A stretch of 41,545 nt of DNA from contig CALULH010000026.1 of the NCBI GenBank assembly GCA_944321435.1, forward strand, positions 1 through 41,545, written 5' to 3'. This stretch comes from an uncultured Coriobacteriaceae bacterium. GTDB lineage: Bacteria > Actinomycetota > Coriobacteriia > Coriobacteriales > Coriobacteriaceae. Position 1 is the stretch's first letter, and each line of letters starts with the position of its first letter. This document shows positions 27,463 through 36,235 of the stretch, in pieces. A model generated the notes under the pieces. It ran no database searches, was not told the DNA's origin, and was given only the letters and a program-made list of their open reading frames with translations. A program made the position numbers and the translations under genes.

Positions 27463-28383
27463 TTATTTCTCGTCCGCGCCGGTGAGCGCGCGGCAGAAGT
27501 CGAGCGCGTTGAAGGGCTGGAGGTCCTCGACCTGCTCGCCCACGCCCACGCGCAGGATCGGCAGCTTGAGCTTATGCGCCACGGCCAGCGCGATGCCGCC
27601 CTTGGCGGTGCCGTCGAGCTTGGTCATGACCACGCCGTCGAGCCCCAGCGCCTGGTTGAACTCCTCTGCCTGCGCCAGGCCGTTCTGACCGGTGCCCGCG
27701 TCGATCACGAGCACCACCGAGACGGGCATGGGACCCGCGGCGCACTTGGCCGCGCGCTTGCGGGTCACGTTCACCACCTTGGCGAGCTCGCGCATGAGCT
27801 CCTCGGAGGTATGCAGGCGCCCGGCGGTGTCGATGAGCACGAGCTCGGAGCCATGCACGTCCGCCGCGTCCAGTACGTCGTAGCAGACGCTGGCGGGGTC
27901 GGCGCCGCGCTCGCGCTTCACCACCGGCACACCGGCGCGCCGTCCCCATACGTCCAGCTGCTCGATGGCCGCCGCGCGGAAGGTGTCCGCCGACCCGATG
28001 ACCACGCGCTTTCCCTCGTGCGCCATGGCATGCGCGATCTTGCCCACCGTGGTGGTCTTTCCCGCGCCGTTTATCCCGACGAACAGCACGCACGACGGCG
28101 TGTCGGAGAACGGGTCGCGCTCGGGCGCCACGAAGTCCTCGGCAAGGCGCCGGGCGAGCGCCTCGCGCAGCTGCGGGGCGGTCTTGAGGTTCTTGCGTGC
28201 GGCCTCGTCGCGCAGGTCGTTGGAGACCCTGATGGCCACGTCGGCGCCCATGTCGCCCATGACGAGCGTGTCCTCGAGGTCCTCCCAGAACTCCTCGGTC
28301 ACCTCGCCGCCGAAGTAGAACACCTCGTTCAGCGCCTCGCGGCTGCGCTCAAGCCCGCGCTTGAGAGAATCGAACAGTCCCAT
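27463..28383 (-). CDS. ftsY: SRP receptor GTPase FtsY
   Basis: A 306-residue NG-domain protein with P-loop LFVGINGAGKTTTVGKIAH, DTFRAAAIEQLDVW, VLIDTAGRLHTSEELM and MTKLDGTAKGGIAL. The acidic A domain of E. coli FtsY is absent, as in many Gram-positive bacteria; the N domain starts within the first 40 residues (GLFDSLKRGLERSREALNE). It docks SRP at the membrane. Its ATG directly abuts the smc stop (TAA then ATG), so the two are co-translated. Confidence 0.97.
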   Translation of the reverse strand: MGLFDSLKRGLERSREALNEVFYFGGEVTEEFWEDLEDTLVMGDMGADVAIRVSNDLRDEAARKNLKTAPQLREALARRLAEDFVAPERDPFSDTPSCVLFVGINGAGKTTTVGKIAHAMAHEGKRVVIGSADTFRAAAIEQLDVWGRRAGVPVVKRERGADPASVCYDVLDAADVHGSELVLIDTAGRLHTSEELMRELAKVVNVTRKRAAKCAAGPMPVSVVLVIDAGTGQNGLAQAEEFNQALGLDGVVMTKLDGTAKGGIALAVAHKLKLPILRVGVGEQVEDLQPFNALDFCRALTGADEK

Positions 28384-31300
28384 TTAAGCGTTCACCACCT
28401 TGCCGGTCTTTCGGTCGAGCTTCTGGCTGATAACACGGCTCACACCGTCCGCCTGCATCGAAACGCCGTACAGCACATCGGCGTCCTCCATGGTTCGGCG
28501 CTGGTGCGAGATAACGATGAGCTGGGTCGAACGGCGCAGCACGTCGATCGCCCCGATGAGCTTGGAGAGGTTGGAGTCGTCGAGCGCGGCCTCAACCTCG
28601 TCGAGCACGTAGAACGGCACCGTGCGGGTGCGGTACACCGCGAAGAGCAGCGCGAGCGCCGTGAGGCTCTTCTCGCCGCCCGACATGAGCATCATCTTTG
28701 CGATGCGCTTGCCGCGCGGCTGGGCCACGACCTCGATACCGGTGTCGGCCGGATGCTCGGGGTCGGTCATCTCGAGATGGGCGTTGCCGCCGGGGAAGAG
28801 CATGGAGAAAATCTCGCGGAAGTTCTCGTCCACCTTCTCGAAGGTTACGAGGAACTGCCGCTTCATCTTGCGGTCGATGGCCGCGGTGATCTTGGTGAGG
28901 GCATGGCGCGCGGCCTCCAGGTCGCCCAGCTGCTCCTCGATGTAGTCCGCGCGGGACTTGAGCCGCTCGTACTCCTCCATGGCCACTTGGTTGACGGGCC
29001 CCAGGTTGTTGATCTTCTTGACGAGCCCCTCCAGCTCGCGCTGGCATGCCTCCGGGTCCTCGGGGGCCGGAAGCTTGAGGGCGTCCTCCAAGATCACCGT
29101 GCCGTCCTGCGTGATGGCCTTGATGGCGTTCTCCACCTGCACCTCGAGCTTGCCGCGCTCCACGCTCACGTGGTTCTGCGCCTCCTTGGCGCGCTCCATC
29201 TCGTCATGGGCTGCCCTGGAGTCCGCACGGGCGGCCTCGATGGTTCTTTTGAGCGAGTCGGAGTCCGTCTCGGCAATGCGCGACTGATCGCGCAGGCGCT
29301 CGGCCCAGTCCTCCGCGCGCTCGGAAAGCGCTTGGTAGCGCTCGTAGAGCGGGTCCACGCGCAAGCGCAGGATCTCGAGGGAGCGCGCGGACTCCGTCGT
29401 GGACTTGATGCGACGGTCGATACCCTCGAGCCGGCGCGAGAGCTCGGGCTCGCGGCGGTTAAGGCTGCGCAGGCGCTCCTCCGCCTGCGCGTGGCGCACC
29501 TTGACCTCGGAGAGCGCGGAGCTCGCCTCGGTCTCATCGCGGCGCACGCGATCAAGCTCGTCGGACTTCTCCTCCTGCTGCGCCTGAAGGTCCGCCACGC
29601 GCTCCAGGGCGGCGTCGCGGCGCTCGGTGAGCTCGTCCACCCGGGGAGCGGCCTCGCGCACCGCGCGGGTGGCCTCCTCGCGGCGGCGGCTGACCTGGGC
29701 CTGCTCGGCCATAAGCTGCTGCACCTGGTGCTCGAGCCGGCCGATCTCCGAGCGAACCGACGAGTACTCGCCCTGGGCCTGGGCGATCTCGCCCTTGACC
29801 TCGGCCTGGCGGTCGCGCGCGGCGCTGAGGGCGGCTTGCGCCTCGTCCACGTGCGCGGAGGCCTTCTCGGCCAGCACCTCGAGCTCGGGCTGCAGGCCCG
29901 CCAGCTCGCGGATGCGACGTTTGCGCTCGAGGACGCCGGCGGCGCGGTCGGTGTCGGTGCCCACGCGCACCGCTCCCCCGCGGCTCACGCGCGCGCCGTC
30001 GGGCGTCACGTAGACCACGCCGGGCACGGCAGGCGCCGCCAGGGCCTCCTCGAGCGTGTCGACCACGTAGATGTTGCCGAGAAGCGCGCTTACCACCGAG
30101 CCGTAGCCCTCGCGCACCGAGAGGCGCTCGACCAGCCGGTAGCCGGCCGCCTCGGCGGCGGCGCTGCCGGCGACGTCGCGCGCAAGCACAAGCGTCGACC
30201 CGGCTGCGGCGCGGGCGTTCTCCTGCGCGCAGCCCGCAACGTCCGCAAGGCCCTGCCGGTCGCCCACCACGAAGGCGTCCACGTCGTCGCCCAAAAGCTG
30301 CTCGACCAGGCCCTCCAGCTCGCGCGGGGCCTCGATGAGCCCGCCTACGCGGGCGACGATGGACTCCTCCTTTGCCTTGGCCACGCGCGCCACCAGGGGC
30401 GAGGCATCCGAAGAGGCGCGGTCGAGTTTCTCGAGGCTTGCGCGCTCCACGGTGACCTCGGAGAGCCTCCGGCGTGCCTCGGCCTCCTCCTCGCGGGCGC
30501 GCGCGAGCGCCTGGGACGCCACGTCGATGCCCTCCTTGGCCTCGTCGCGCTTTGCCTCGGCGCCCGCGACGAGCTCGGCGAGCTCGTCGGCGCGGTCGCG
30601 GCGGCTCTCGAGCGAGGCCTCCGCGTTCTCCAGCTGTTCGGCAACCTGCTCGAGGCGGTTGGCGTACAGCGAGTCCTCGACCTCGGCGTTGGAGAGGGTC
30701 TCCTTGACCTTCACGAGCTCGAGCGAAGCCGCGTCGGCGGCGCGCTGCTGCTCGCGCAGGTCGCGCGTGAGGGCGGCGATGGCGCCATCGAGCTCGACGC
30801 GCTGCCGGCGCAGGGCCTCCGCGGCAGGCGCGGCGCTGTCCATCTCGGAGGCCGCCACGTCGCGGGCAGCGGTCACCTCCTCGATCTGGCGGCGCACGTC
30901 CTCGAGCTCCTCGCCCAGGCGCTTGCGCTGATGCTCCGAACCCGAGAGGCTGCCGCGCATCTCGGAGAGCCGGGCCACCATGTTGCGGCCCTTCTCCTCA
31001 AGTAGGCGCATATCCGAGCCGATACGGCCCACCACGTCCTGCATGCGGCGACGCTGCTCGCCCAGGTCGCCGACGAAGAGGCCCTTCTCCTCCAGCAGCA
31101 CCTGGAGCTTCTCAAGCTCGCGGTCCTTCTCGTCCGCCCGGTAGCGAGCCAGCTCCAGGGCGGCATCGGCCTCCTTGCCGGCCGCCTCGACATCGCCCCA
31201 TTGGCGCTGCAGGCGCCTCAGCTCGTCGACCGCCAGTATGGTGGTGAGCTCCTGGGCGCGGGACGTGAGCTCCTTGTGCTTGCGCGCGCGGTCAACCTGG

Positions 31301-31920
31301 CGTTCAAGGGGCTTCAACTGCCGGTGGATCTCGCGGTTCACGTCGCGGGCGCGCGTCAGGTGCTCGTCCATGCTCTTGATCTTGCGCAGCGACCGCTCCT
31401 TGCGGCGCTTGTGCTTCGAGATGCCCGCCGCCTCCTCGATAAGGGAGCGGCGCTCCTCCGGGCGGCTCTGCAGGATGGCGTCGAGCTTGCCCTGGGAGAT
31501 GATGGAGTGGGTGTCCTTGCCCAGGCCCGAGTCGTGCAGGATGTCCTGGATGTCCATCAGGCGGCAGGGACTCGAGTTGATGAGGTACTCCGATTCTCCG
31601 GATCGGTACATGCGCCGCGTGATGGCGACCTCGTTGAAGTCCACGGGCAGCACGTGGTCGGAGTTGTCCAGCACGAGCGTAACCTCGGCAACGCCCACCG
31701 GCTGGCGCGCCGACGAGCCCGAGAAGATCACGTCCTCCATGGCCTGGCCGCGCAGCTGCTTCGCGCTCTGCTCACCGAGAACCCACAGGATGGCGTCGGA
31801 GATATTGGACTTGCCCGAGCCGTTGGGGCCCACCACCACGGTAAGGCCGGGCTCGAACACCATGTGCGCGCGGTCCGCGAAGCTCTTGAACCCTTTGAGC
31901 GTGAGCGATTTCAGGTACAT
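28384..31920 (-). CDS. smc: Chromosome partition ATPase SMC
   Basis: A full-length SMC of 1178 residues. Walker A is GPNGSGKSN (31-39) and the Q-loop region follows. Long coiled coils run to about 500 and from about 670 to 1000, with a glycine-containing hinge near 510-650 (LEGLVEQLLGDDVDAFVVGD). The C-terminal head has the signature LMSGGEKSLTALALL and Walker B PFYVLDEVEAALDD. With ScpA and ScpB (not in the window) it condenses and segregates chromosomes. It sits 9 nt after rnc and directly before ftsY, a conserved order. Confidence 0.98.
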   Translation of the reverse strand: MYLKSLTLKGFKSFADRAHMVFEPGLTVVVGPNGSGKSNISDAILWVLGEQSAKQLRGQAMEDVIFSGSSARQPVGVAEVTLVLDNSDHVLPVDFNEVAITRRMYRSGESEYLINSSPCRLMDIQDILHDSGLGKDTHSIISQGKLDAILQSRPEERRSLIEEAAGISKHKRRKERSLRKIKSMDEHLTRARDVNREIHRQLKPLERQVDRARKHKELTSRAQELTTILAVDELRRLQRQWGDVEAAGKEADAALELARYRADEKDRELEKLQVLLEEKGLFVGDLGEQRRRMQDVVGRIGSDMRLLEEKGRNMVARLSEMRGSLSGSEHQRKRLGEELEDVRRQIEEVTAARDVAASEMDSAAPAAEALRRQRVELDGAIAALTRDLREQQRAADAASLELVKVKETLSNAEVEDSLYANRLEQVAEQLENAEASLESRRDRADELAELVAGAEAKRDEAKEGIDVASQALARAREEEAEARRRLSEVTVERASLEKLDRASSDASPLVARVAKAKEESIVARVGGLIEAPRELEGLVEQLLGDDVDAFVVGDRQGLADVAGCAQENARAAAGSTLVLARDVAGSAAAEAAGYRLVERLSVREGYGSVVSALLGNIYVVDTLEEALAAPAVPGVVYVTPDGARVSRGGAVRVGTDTDRAAGVLERKRRIRELAGLQPELEVLAEKASAHVDEAQAALSAARDRQAEVKGEIAQAQGEYSSVRSEIGRLEHQVQQLMAEQAQVSRRREEATRAVREAAPRVDELTERRDAALERVADLQAQQEEKSDELDRVRRDETEASSALSEVKVRHAQAEERLRSLNRREPELSRRLEGIDRRIKSTTESARSLEILRLRVDPLYERYQALSERAEDWAERLRDQSRIAETDSDSLKRTIEAARADSRAAHDEMERAKEAQNHVSVERGKLEVQVENAIKAITQDGTVILEDALKLPAPEDPEACQRELEGLVKKINNLGPVNQVAMEEYERLKSRADYIEEQLGDLEAARHALTKITAAIDRKMKRQFLVTFEKVDENFREIFSMLFPGGNAHLEMTDPEHPADTGIEVVAQPRGKRIAKMMLMSGGEKSLTALALLFAVYRTRTVPFYVLDEVEAALDDSNLSKLIGAIDVLRRSTQLIVISHQRRTMEDADVLYGVSMQADGVSRVISQKLDRKTGKVVNA

Positions 31921-31929
31921 GGGGCCTCG

Positions 31930-32664
31930 CTAACGCACGTCGTCTTTGCCGACGACAACGCCGTCCTTGGTGAAGCCCAGGCGCTCCAGCGCGTCGCGCG
32001 CGGCCTCGGCCTCGGCCTCCTTCTTGGAAGAGCCGGTGCCGCGGCCCATGCGGATGCCGTCGACCAGGACCACGCTGGTGAACGTGGGGTTGTGCGCCGG
32101 CCCCTCGGTGCCCACGAGCTTGTACTCCGGCGGCTCGGTCTTGTCGCGCTGCACGCACTCCTGCAGGTAACTCTTGGGGTTGTCGGGGCGCTCGGCGCGC
32201 TCGGTGGCCAGGTGGGGCTTCAGGGTGCGGCGGATGAAGTCCTCGGCAACCTGCCTGCCCCCGTCCAGGTACAGGGCGCCCACGAGCGACTCGTAGACGT
32301 TCTCCAGCGCCGAGTGCAGGCCGCGGGCCCCGGTGCCGGTCTCGGAGGCGCCGAAGACGATGCATTCGGCCAAGCCTATCTCGGCGCCGACCGACGAGAG
32401 GGTCTCGCCCGAGACGAGCGAGATCTTGAGCCGCGTGAGCTTGCCTTCGTCGAACTGCGGGAAGGAGCGGAAGAGCGTCTCGGCCACGATGGCACCGAGA
32501 ACCGAGTCGCCTAGGAACTCGAGCCGCTCGTAAGATGCCGACACAGGCAGACCCTCCACAACCGAGGGGTGCGTGATAGCCGATTGGACCAGCTCGTGAT
32601 TTGAGAACGTGTAGCCGCAGATCTCCTGAACCCTGCGGATCTTCTTTGCGAGCGAAACGGGCAT
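31930..32664 (-). CDS. rnc: Ribonuclease III
   Basis: A 244-residue endonuclease that cuts double-stranded RNA (rRNA precursors, structured mRNAs). The catalytic motif ERLEFLGDSVL is at 46-56, the second acidic site is in ENVYESLVGALYLDGG, and a C-terminal dsRNA-binding domain (PKSYLQECVQRD, SKKEAEAEAARDALE) is present. The ATG at 32664 with AAGGTGG just upstream is preferred over the frame's opening at 32709. The 356-nt gap before it holds palindromic repeats, which could themselves be RNase III substrates. Confidence 0.96.
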   Translation of the reverse strand: MPVSLAKKIRRVQEICGYTFSNHELVQSAITHPSVVEGLPVSASYERLEFLGDSVLGAIVAETLFRSFPQFDEGKLTRLKISLVSGETLSSVGAEIGLAECIVFGASETGTGARGLHSALENVYESLVGALYLDGGRQVAEDFIRRTLKPHLATERAERPDNPKSYLQECVQRDKTEPPEYKLVGTEGPAHNPTFTSVVLVDGIRMGRGTGSSKKEAEAEAARDALERLGFTKDGVVVGKDDVR

Positions 32665-32810
32665 GGCCACCTTACCAAGTCCGCCCGCGGCAGCGCGGCG
32701 TAGCGCCACCCGGGCATGCGTTTATCCAATACCTATAACCATTTGATTGTACCCCAACGCCTGACGCCGTTACGTGCGAGAAGCGCGACGTTGAATAACG
32801 GGACGGTCCT

Positions 32811-32864
32811 TTGCAAAATCTCGCTTTTGAGCGCGGGCCCCTTCGCAAAATCCCACTGATGGCC
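32811..32864. repeat. Diverged copies of the palindrome motif upstream of rnc
   Basis: TTGCAAAATCTCGCT (32811-32825) and CGCAAAATCCCACTGATGGCC (32844-32864) resemble the arm of the nearby 29-bp palindrome (TTGCAAAGAATCGCACTGAT). Counting both palindrome arms, four related units lie within 190 bp. Confidence 0.5.
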
Positions 32865-32899
32865 AAACGCCGAAACGCAGGCCTCCCCTTCTCTCAGCA

Positions 32900-32997
32900 G
32901 CGCCCTGCTTGCAAAGAATCGCACTGATCGCGTCAAAGCCTCACTCCGGCGAAGTGGGTTATGCGGCCATCAGTGCGATTCTTTGCAAGCAGGGCGC
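32900..32997. repeat. Perfect 29-bp inverted repeat between plsX and rnc
   Basis: Arms 32900-32928 and 32969-32997 are exact reverse complements around a 40-nt loop. The right arm begins 24 nt after the plsX stop in the direction of transcription. No U-tract follows, so either a structured intergenic repeat (REP/MITE-like) or an mRNA stabiliser is possible. Confidence 0.8.
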
Positions 32998-33020
32998 CCG
33001 CCTGGGATAGGGCAGCTACG

Positions 33021-34046
33021 TTACGCCACGATACCGTCGATGGAGCCCGCGATGGTCTCGACAAGCTTGCCGCGGATCACGCGCGCTGTGGCGAGGGTGC
33101 CGTTCTTCACGGCCTCGACCGAGGTGGCGCCATGGCCGATGAGAACAACGCCCTTGAGGCCGAGCAGCATGGCGCCGCCCACTGCGTCGCCGGAGAGCTT
33201 GTCCTTGACTCCCGAAAGGGCCGGCTTGATGAGCAAGCCGCCGAGCTTGGCGCGCGTCGAGGAGTAAATGGCCTTCTTCAGCTCCTTCAAGATGAGCTTG
33301 GCCGCCGCCTCGACGGACTTCAGGGCAACGTTGCCCGCAAAGCCGTCGGCAACCATGACGTCGGTCGAGCCGTTCAGGAGGTCGCCGCCCTCCTTGTTGC
33401 CCACGAACCCGGGCACCTTCTCCTGGAACAGCGGGAAGCACGCCTTGGTGAACTTCGAGCCCTTCTCGTCCTCCGTGCCGTTGGACAGAAGCCCCACGCG
33501 GGGGTTCTCAACGCCGCAGACGATCCGCGCATAGGCGCTGCCCATGATGGCGAAATGCACCATGTCCACAGGCTCCACATCCGGGTTGGCGCCCATGTCG
33601 CAGAGCACGGTCATGCCGTTCTCGTTTGCACTGGGCATAGTCGAGGTAAGGCACGGGCGCACGGGCTTTACCTCGTCTCCCTCGCGGTACTTGAAGGGCT
33701 GCACGTAGGCCGCAGCGGCCGCGGTGCACGCACCCGTCGATCCCGCCGAGAAGAAGCCCTGGGCCTGGCCCTTCTTGACGGCGCGGCAACCCACCACGAT
33801 GGTGGACTTGCGCTTCTTCATGATGACCTTGATGGGGTCGTCCTCCATGGTGATGACGTCCTCGGCAACCAGCGGCACGGCGCGCTCGCCGTGGCTCTCG
33901 CAGAACGGCCCCACGAGCTTTTCCGGACCACAAACCACCACGGTGAGGTCGGCATCCGCCTCAAGAGCCGCCGCAATGCCGTCGAGAACGACCTGCGGAC
34001 CCTCGTCCCCGCCCATCACATCGACGCAAACCGTGACCTTCTCCAT
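33021..34046 (-). CDS. plsX: Phosphate acyltransferase PlsX
   Basis: A 341-residue soluble enzyme that makes acyl-phosphate from acyl-ACP for PlsY in phospholipid synthesis. The N-terminal VCVDVMGGDEGPQVVLDGI is diagnostic, followed by SAGSTGACTAAA, MPSANENGMTVLCDMGAN, VGLLSNGTEDEKG and VADGFAGNVALKSVEA. The ATG at 34046 follows AAAGGGGCGGG. It is preceded by rpmF and a hairpin terminator, a conserved arrangement (DUF177-rpmF-plsX). The usual acpP between plsX and rnc is missing; the gap holds repeats instead. Confidence 0.97.
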   Translation of the reverse strand: MEKVTVCVDVMGGDEGPQVVLDGIAAALEADADLTVVVCGPEKLVGPFCESHGERAVPLVAEDVITMEDDPIKVIMKKRKSTIVVGCRAVKKGQAQGFFSAGSTGACTAAAAAYVQPFKYREGDEVKPVRPCLTSTMPSANENGMTVLCDMGANPDVEPVDMVHFAIMGSAYARIVCGVENPRVGLLSNGTEDEKGSKFTKACFPLFQEKVPGFVGNKEGGDLLNGSTDVMVADGFAGNVALKSVEAAAKLILKELKKAIYSSTRAKLGGLLIKPALSGVKDKLSGDAVGGAMLLGLKGVVLIGHGATSVEAVKNGTLATARVIRGKLVETIAGSIDGIVA

Positions 34047-34064
34047 GACCCGCCCCTTTCATTT

Positions 34065-34099
34065 GAAAAAGGCCGACTCATGCGGGATGAGCCGGCCTT
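34065..34099 (-). terminator. Intrinsic terminator between rpmF and plsX
   Basis: On the minus strand AAGGCCGGCTCAT pairs with ATGAGTCGGCCTT (arms 34087-34099 and 34069-34081, 5-nt loop), followed by TTTTTC. It starts 34 nt after rpmF and probably makes expression of plsX partly independent of the ribosomal-protein transcript. Confidence 0.85.
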
Positions 34100-34133
34100 C
34101 GCAACGTGCATATACGTGATCGACACCAAAGGG

Positions 34134-34313
34134 CTACTCAGTGACGATAACCTCGCGATCCTTGTAGTAACCGCAGTTCGGGCACACGCGATGAGGAAGC
34201 TTCACCGCACCGCACTGCGGGCAAACCGAACGAGCGGGAGCGTTCAGCTTCATGTTAGCGGAGCGACGATGATGAGTGGCCGCGCGGCCCTTTTTGTACT
34301 TAGGTACTGCCAT
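34134..34313 (-). CDS. rpmF: 50S ribosomal protein L32
   Basis: A 59-residue bL32: MAVPKYKKGRAATHHRRSA, then the zinc ribbon CPQCG...CPNCG with all four cysteines and the C-terminal YYKDREVI. The ATG at 34313 follows AGGAAGG. The four-Cys form suggests the zinc-binding version. It is encoded between DUF177 and plsX as in most bacteria. Confidence 0.97.
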   Translation of the reverse strand: MAVPKYKKGRAATHHRRSANMKLNAPARSVCPQCGAVKLPHRVCPNCGYYKDREVIVTE

Positions 34314-34483
34314 AGTAACCTTCCTAACATTCCATGAGCGTGTTGCTCCATGTGTCCATGCGCGAACACGCGCAATCAGTGATACTAGCACAATTCACCC
34401 GCGCTGTGCAGGTAAATGCATAAAACCTTCAAGTAGCGCCTGAACGTGCGCAGGAAAGGCACGTAACGGGCGAGAAACCCGGT

Positions 34484-35032
34484 CTACTCGTCGAGCTTGA
34501 GGTTTTTGAGAGCGGCAAACGGGTTCTCGTCGCTCATCATGCGCGCCTCGGCGGCCTTCTCCGCGCAATCGCACTGCTCGTGGTTAAGGTTGCAGCCGCA
34601 CGTGGGGCAAAGCCCCTTGCAGTCGGGCTTGCAGAGCAGTACGAAAGGCGTCTCCATCACCACCGCGTCGGCAAGGGCATCGGACAGGTCGACGGTGCTC
34701 TCCTCGCCCACCAGCTGGTATTCCTCGTCCTCCCCGGCATCCTCGGGCTCCTCGAAAAGATAGTACTCCTCGACTGCGCCGGCGATATCGAACTCGGCGG
34801 GATCCAGGCAGCGGTCGCAAAGGCCATGGGCGTGCGCGCGCACCATGCCGCTGGCCAGCACGCCGTCGCCGGTGTGCGTGAGCACGATGTCGTAGGAAAA
34901 GCCGTCACCCAACGTGTAGGTCTGACCGCCCACCTCGAAGGACTCGGCCGCCACATGCCCGGCTACCGAGAACGCCTCGCCCGGCCCGTTGAGCTTCTCG
35001 TCATACGAGACGACAATAGGTTCGAACGTCAT
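34484..35032 (-). CDS. DUF177/YceD family protein
   Basis: A 182-residue protein of the YceD family, linked to 23S rRNA or large-subunit accumulation and almost always encoded before rpmF, as here. The conserved CDRCLDPAEFDI is near residue 75. The C-terminus has a cysteine cluster CKPDCKGLCPTCG...CDC, as in other Gram-positive members and possibly metal binding. The stretch between is acidic (EEPEDAGEDEEYQL). It starts 6 nt after the upstream coiled-coil gene. The 170-nt gap to rpmF shows no other gene. Confidence 0.88.
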   Translation of the reverse strand: MTFEPIVVSYDEKLNGPGEAFSVAGHVAAESFEVGGQTYTLGDGFSYDIVLTHTGDGVLASGMVRAHAHGLCDRCLDPAEFDIAGAVEEYYLFEEPEDAGEDEEYQLVGEESTVDLSDALADAVVMETPFVLLCKPDCKGLCPTCGCNLNHEQCDCAEKAAEARMMSDENPFAALKNLKLDE

Positions 35033-35038
35033 GATGCG

Positions 35039-35542
35039 CTACCAGGAGAGGCTGTTGGAATTGCTGTCGGAGCTCTGGTTGAGCATCTGACGGCAACGGC
35101 TGACGGTCGCGGTGAGGCTCTTGAGGTTCTCCTCCAGGTGCGTGAAGACCTGGTCGGCGTAGTCCTCCGCCGCGTAACGCGTATCGCGCTCGTACTGCTG
35201 GGCCTGATCGCGGATCTCATCGGCCTGGCTCTGCGCCAAGCGCACGATCTCCTGGTCGCCGGCGATGATCATAGCCTGCTGCTGAGCGTCGGCGATGATG
35301 GAGTCGGCCTGAGCCTGGGCGGAGGAGAGCAGCTCATCGCGCTCCTTCAGGATGCGGCGGGACTTCTGCCACTCCTCGGGGTAGCTCATCTTGATCTCGT
35401 CCAAGATGTTGTAGAACACCTCGGTCTCGATGACCTTGCGCTGCCCGTTCGAGCCAAACGGCGGCTTTGCCTCCTCGATGAGCGCCTCGAGCTCGTCGAC
35501 CAGGCTCTCAATGCGCTCGCCGGGATTCCTCTCCCCTGGCAT
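35039..35542 (-). CDS. DivIVA-like coiled-coil protein
   Basis: A 167-residue protein dominated by coiled coil: a first helix RIESLVDELEALIEEAKP, then VFYNILDEIKMSYPEEWQKS and a long Ala/Gln/Glu-rich helix (SAQAQADSIIADAQQQAM). This pattern resembles DivIVA/ATPase-B-like proteins of actinobacteria that act at the cell pole or septum, but the canonical DivIVA N-terminal lipid-binding motif is not obvious. The ATG at 35542 has GGAAAGGAG upstream. Position between coaD and DUF177 suggests a conserved cell-growth cluster. The function is inferred. Confidence 0.75.
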   Translation of the reverse strand: MPGERNPGERIESLVDELEALIEEAKPPFGSNGQRKVIETEVFYNILDEIKMSYPEEWQKSRRILKERDELLSSAQAQADSIIADAQQQAMIIAGDQEIVRLAQSQADEIRDQAQQYERDTRYAAEDYADQVFTHLEENLKSLTATVSRCRQMLNQSSDSNSNSLSW

Positions 35543-35648
35543 GCGGGCTCCTTTCCTGCGGTTTTTACTCATTCAGACATACTACCACAAGCGTGTACCT
35601 GCCCTTGCGCAGCACCCTGCATGTGGTGGATATGTTGATACCTGGCCC

Positions 35649-36152
35649 CTACGCCTGCGAGAAACGCGCCCTGAGGGCAGCCGCCACGTTGTCCGGCACG
35701 AGCTGGCTCACATCGCCGCCGAAGCCGGCGATCTGACGCACCACCGAGCTGGAGATGTAACCGTACTGCGGCGCGCTCATGACGAAGATGCTCTCAAGAT
35801 CGCTGTCCAAGCGGTAGTTGAGGTCGGCCTGCTGCAGCTCGTACTCGAAGTCGGTCATGGCGCGCAGGCCCTTCACCACTGCGTCGGCGCCCACCTCGCG
35901 TGCGAAGTCAACCAAAAGCCCCGTGAACGGGCACACCTCGACGCCGGCGAGGCCGCCCACGGCCTCGCGGGCCAACGCCACGCGCTCGTCGAGCGAGAAG
36001 GTGGTGCCCACGCCGTTTTTCCCCAAGGACTCGGCAACGGCCACCGTGACGCGCGGGGCGATGCGCCGCGCGCGCTTGACCACGTCGATGTGGCCGTAGG
36101 TAATGGGATCGAAAGTGCCGGGGACGAGCACGTGCTGGATGATGTCGGGCAT
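35649..36152 (-). CDS. coaD: Phosphopantetheine adenylyltransferase
   Basis: A 167-residue enzyme of coenzyme A synthesis that adenylates 4'-phosphopantetheine. The nucleotidyltransferase motif GTFDPITYGHIDVVKRA lies at the N-terminus. FTGLLVDFA, VKGLRAMTDFEYE and the C-terminal ISSSVVRQIA complete the family pattern. The ATG at 36152 is preferred over the frame's opening at 36194. It follows rsmD by 83 nt, a common pairing. About 106 nt without a gene follow before the coiled-coil gene. Confidence 0.97.
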   Translation of the reverse strand: MPDIIQHVLVPGTFDPITYGHIDVVKRARRIAPRVTVAVAESLGKNGVGTTFSLDERVALAREAVGGLAGVEVCPFTGLLVDFAREVGADAVVKGLRAMTDFEYELQQADLNYRLDSDLESIFVMSAPQYGYISSSVVRQIAGFGGDVSQLVPDNVAAALRARFSQA

Positions 36153-36235
36153 GGGGCCTCGCTTAGTCTTCTCGGGGTGTGCAGGCGGCTTCAAGGTTAC
36201 CGCCGGCTGGGACGTTGCGCAAGGAAGCGGCGGCG

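Noticed and set aside
25028..27688. Long plus-strand open frame of 886 codons opposite ffh and the hypothetical gene
   Set aside because: Same pattern: a shadow of the GC-rich minus-strand codons with no ribosome site or domain.
27409..31005. Very long plus-strand open frame (1198 codons) opposite ftsY and smc
   Set aside because: It is antisense to two certain genes, is rich in His, Arg, Leu, Gly and Ala as expected for a high-GC shadow frame, and shows no family motif.
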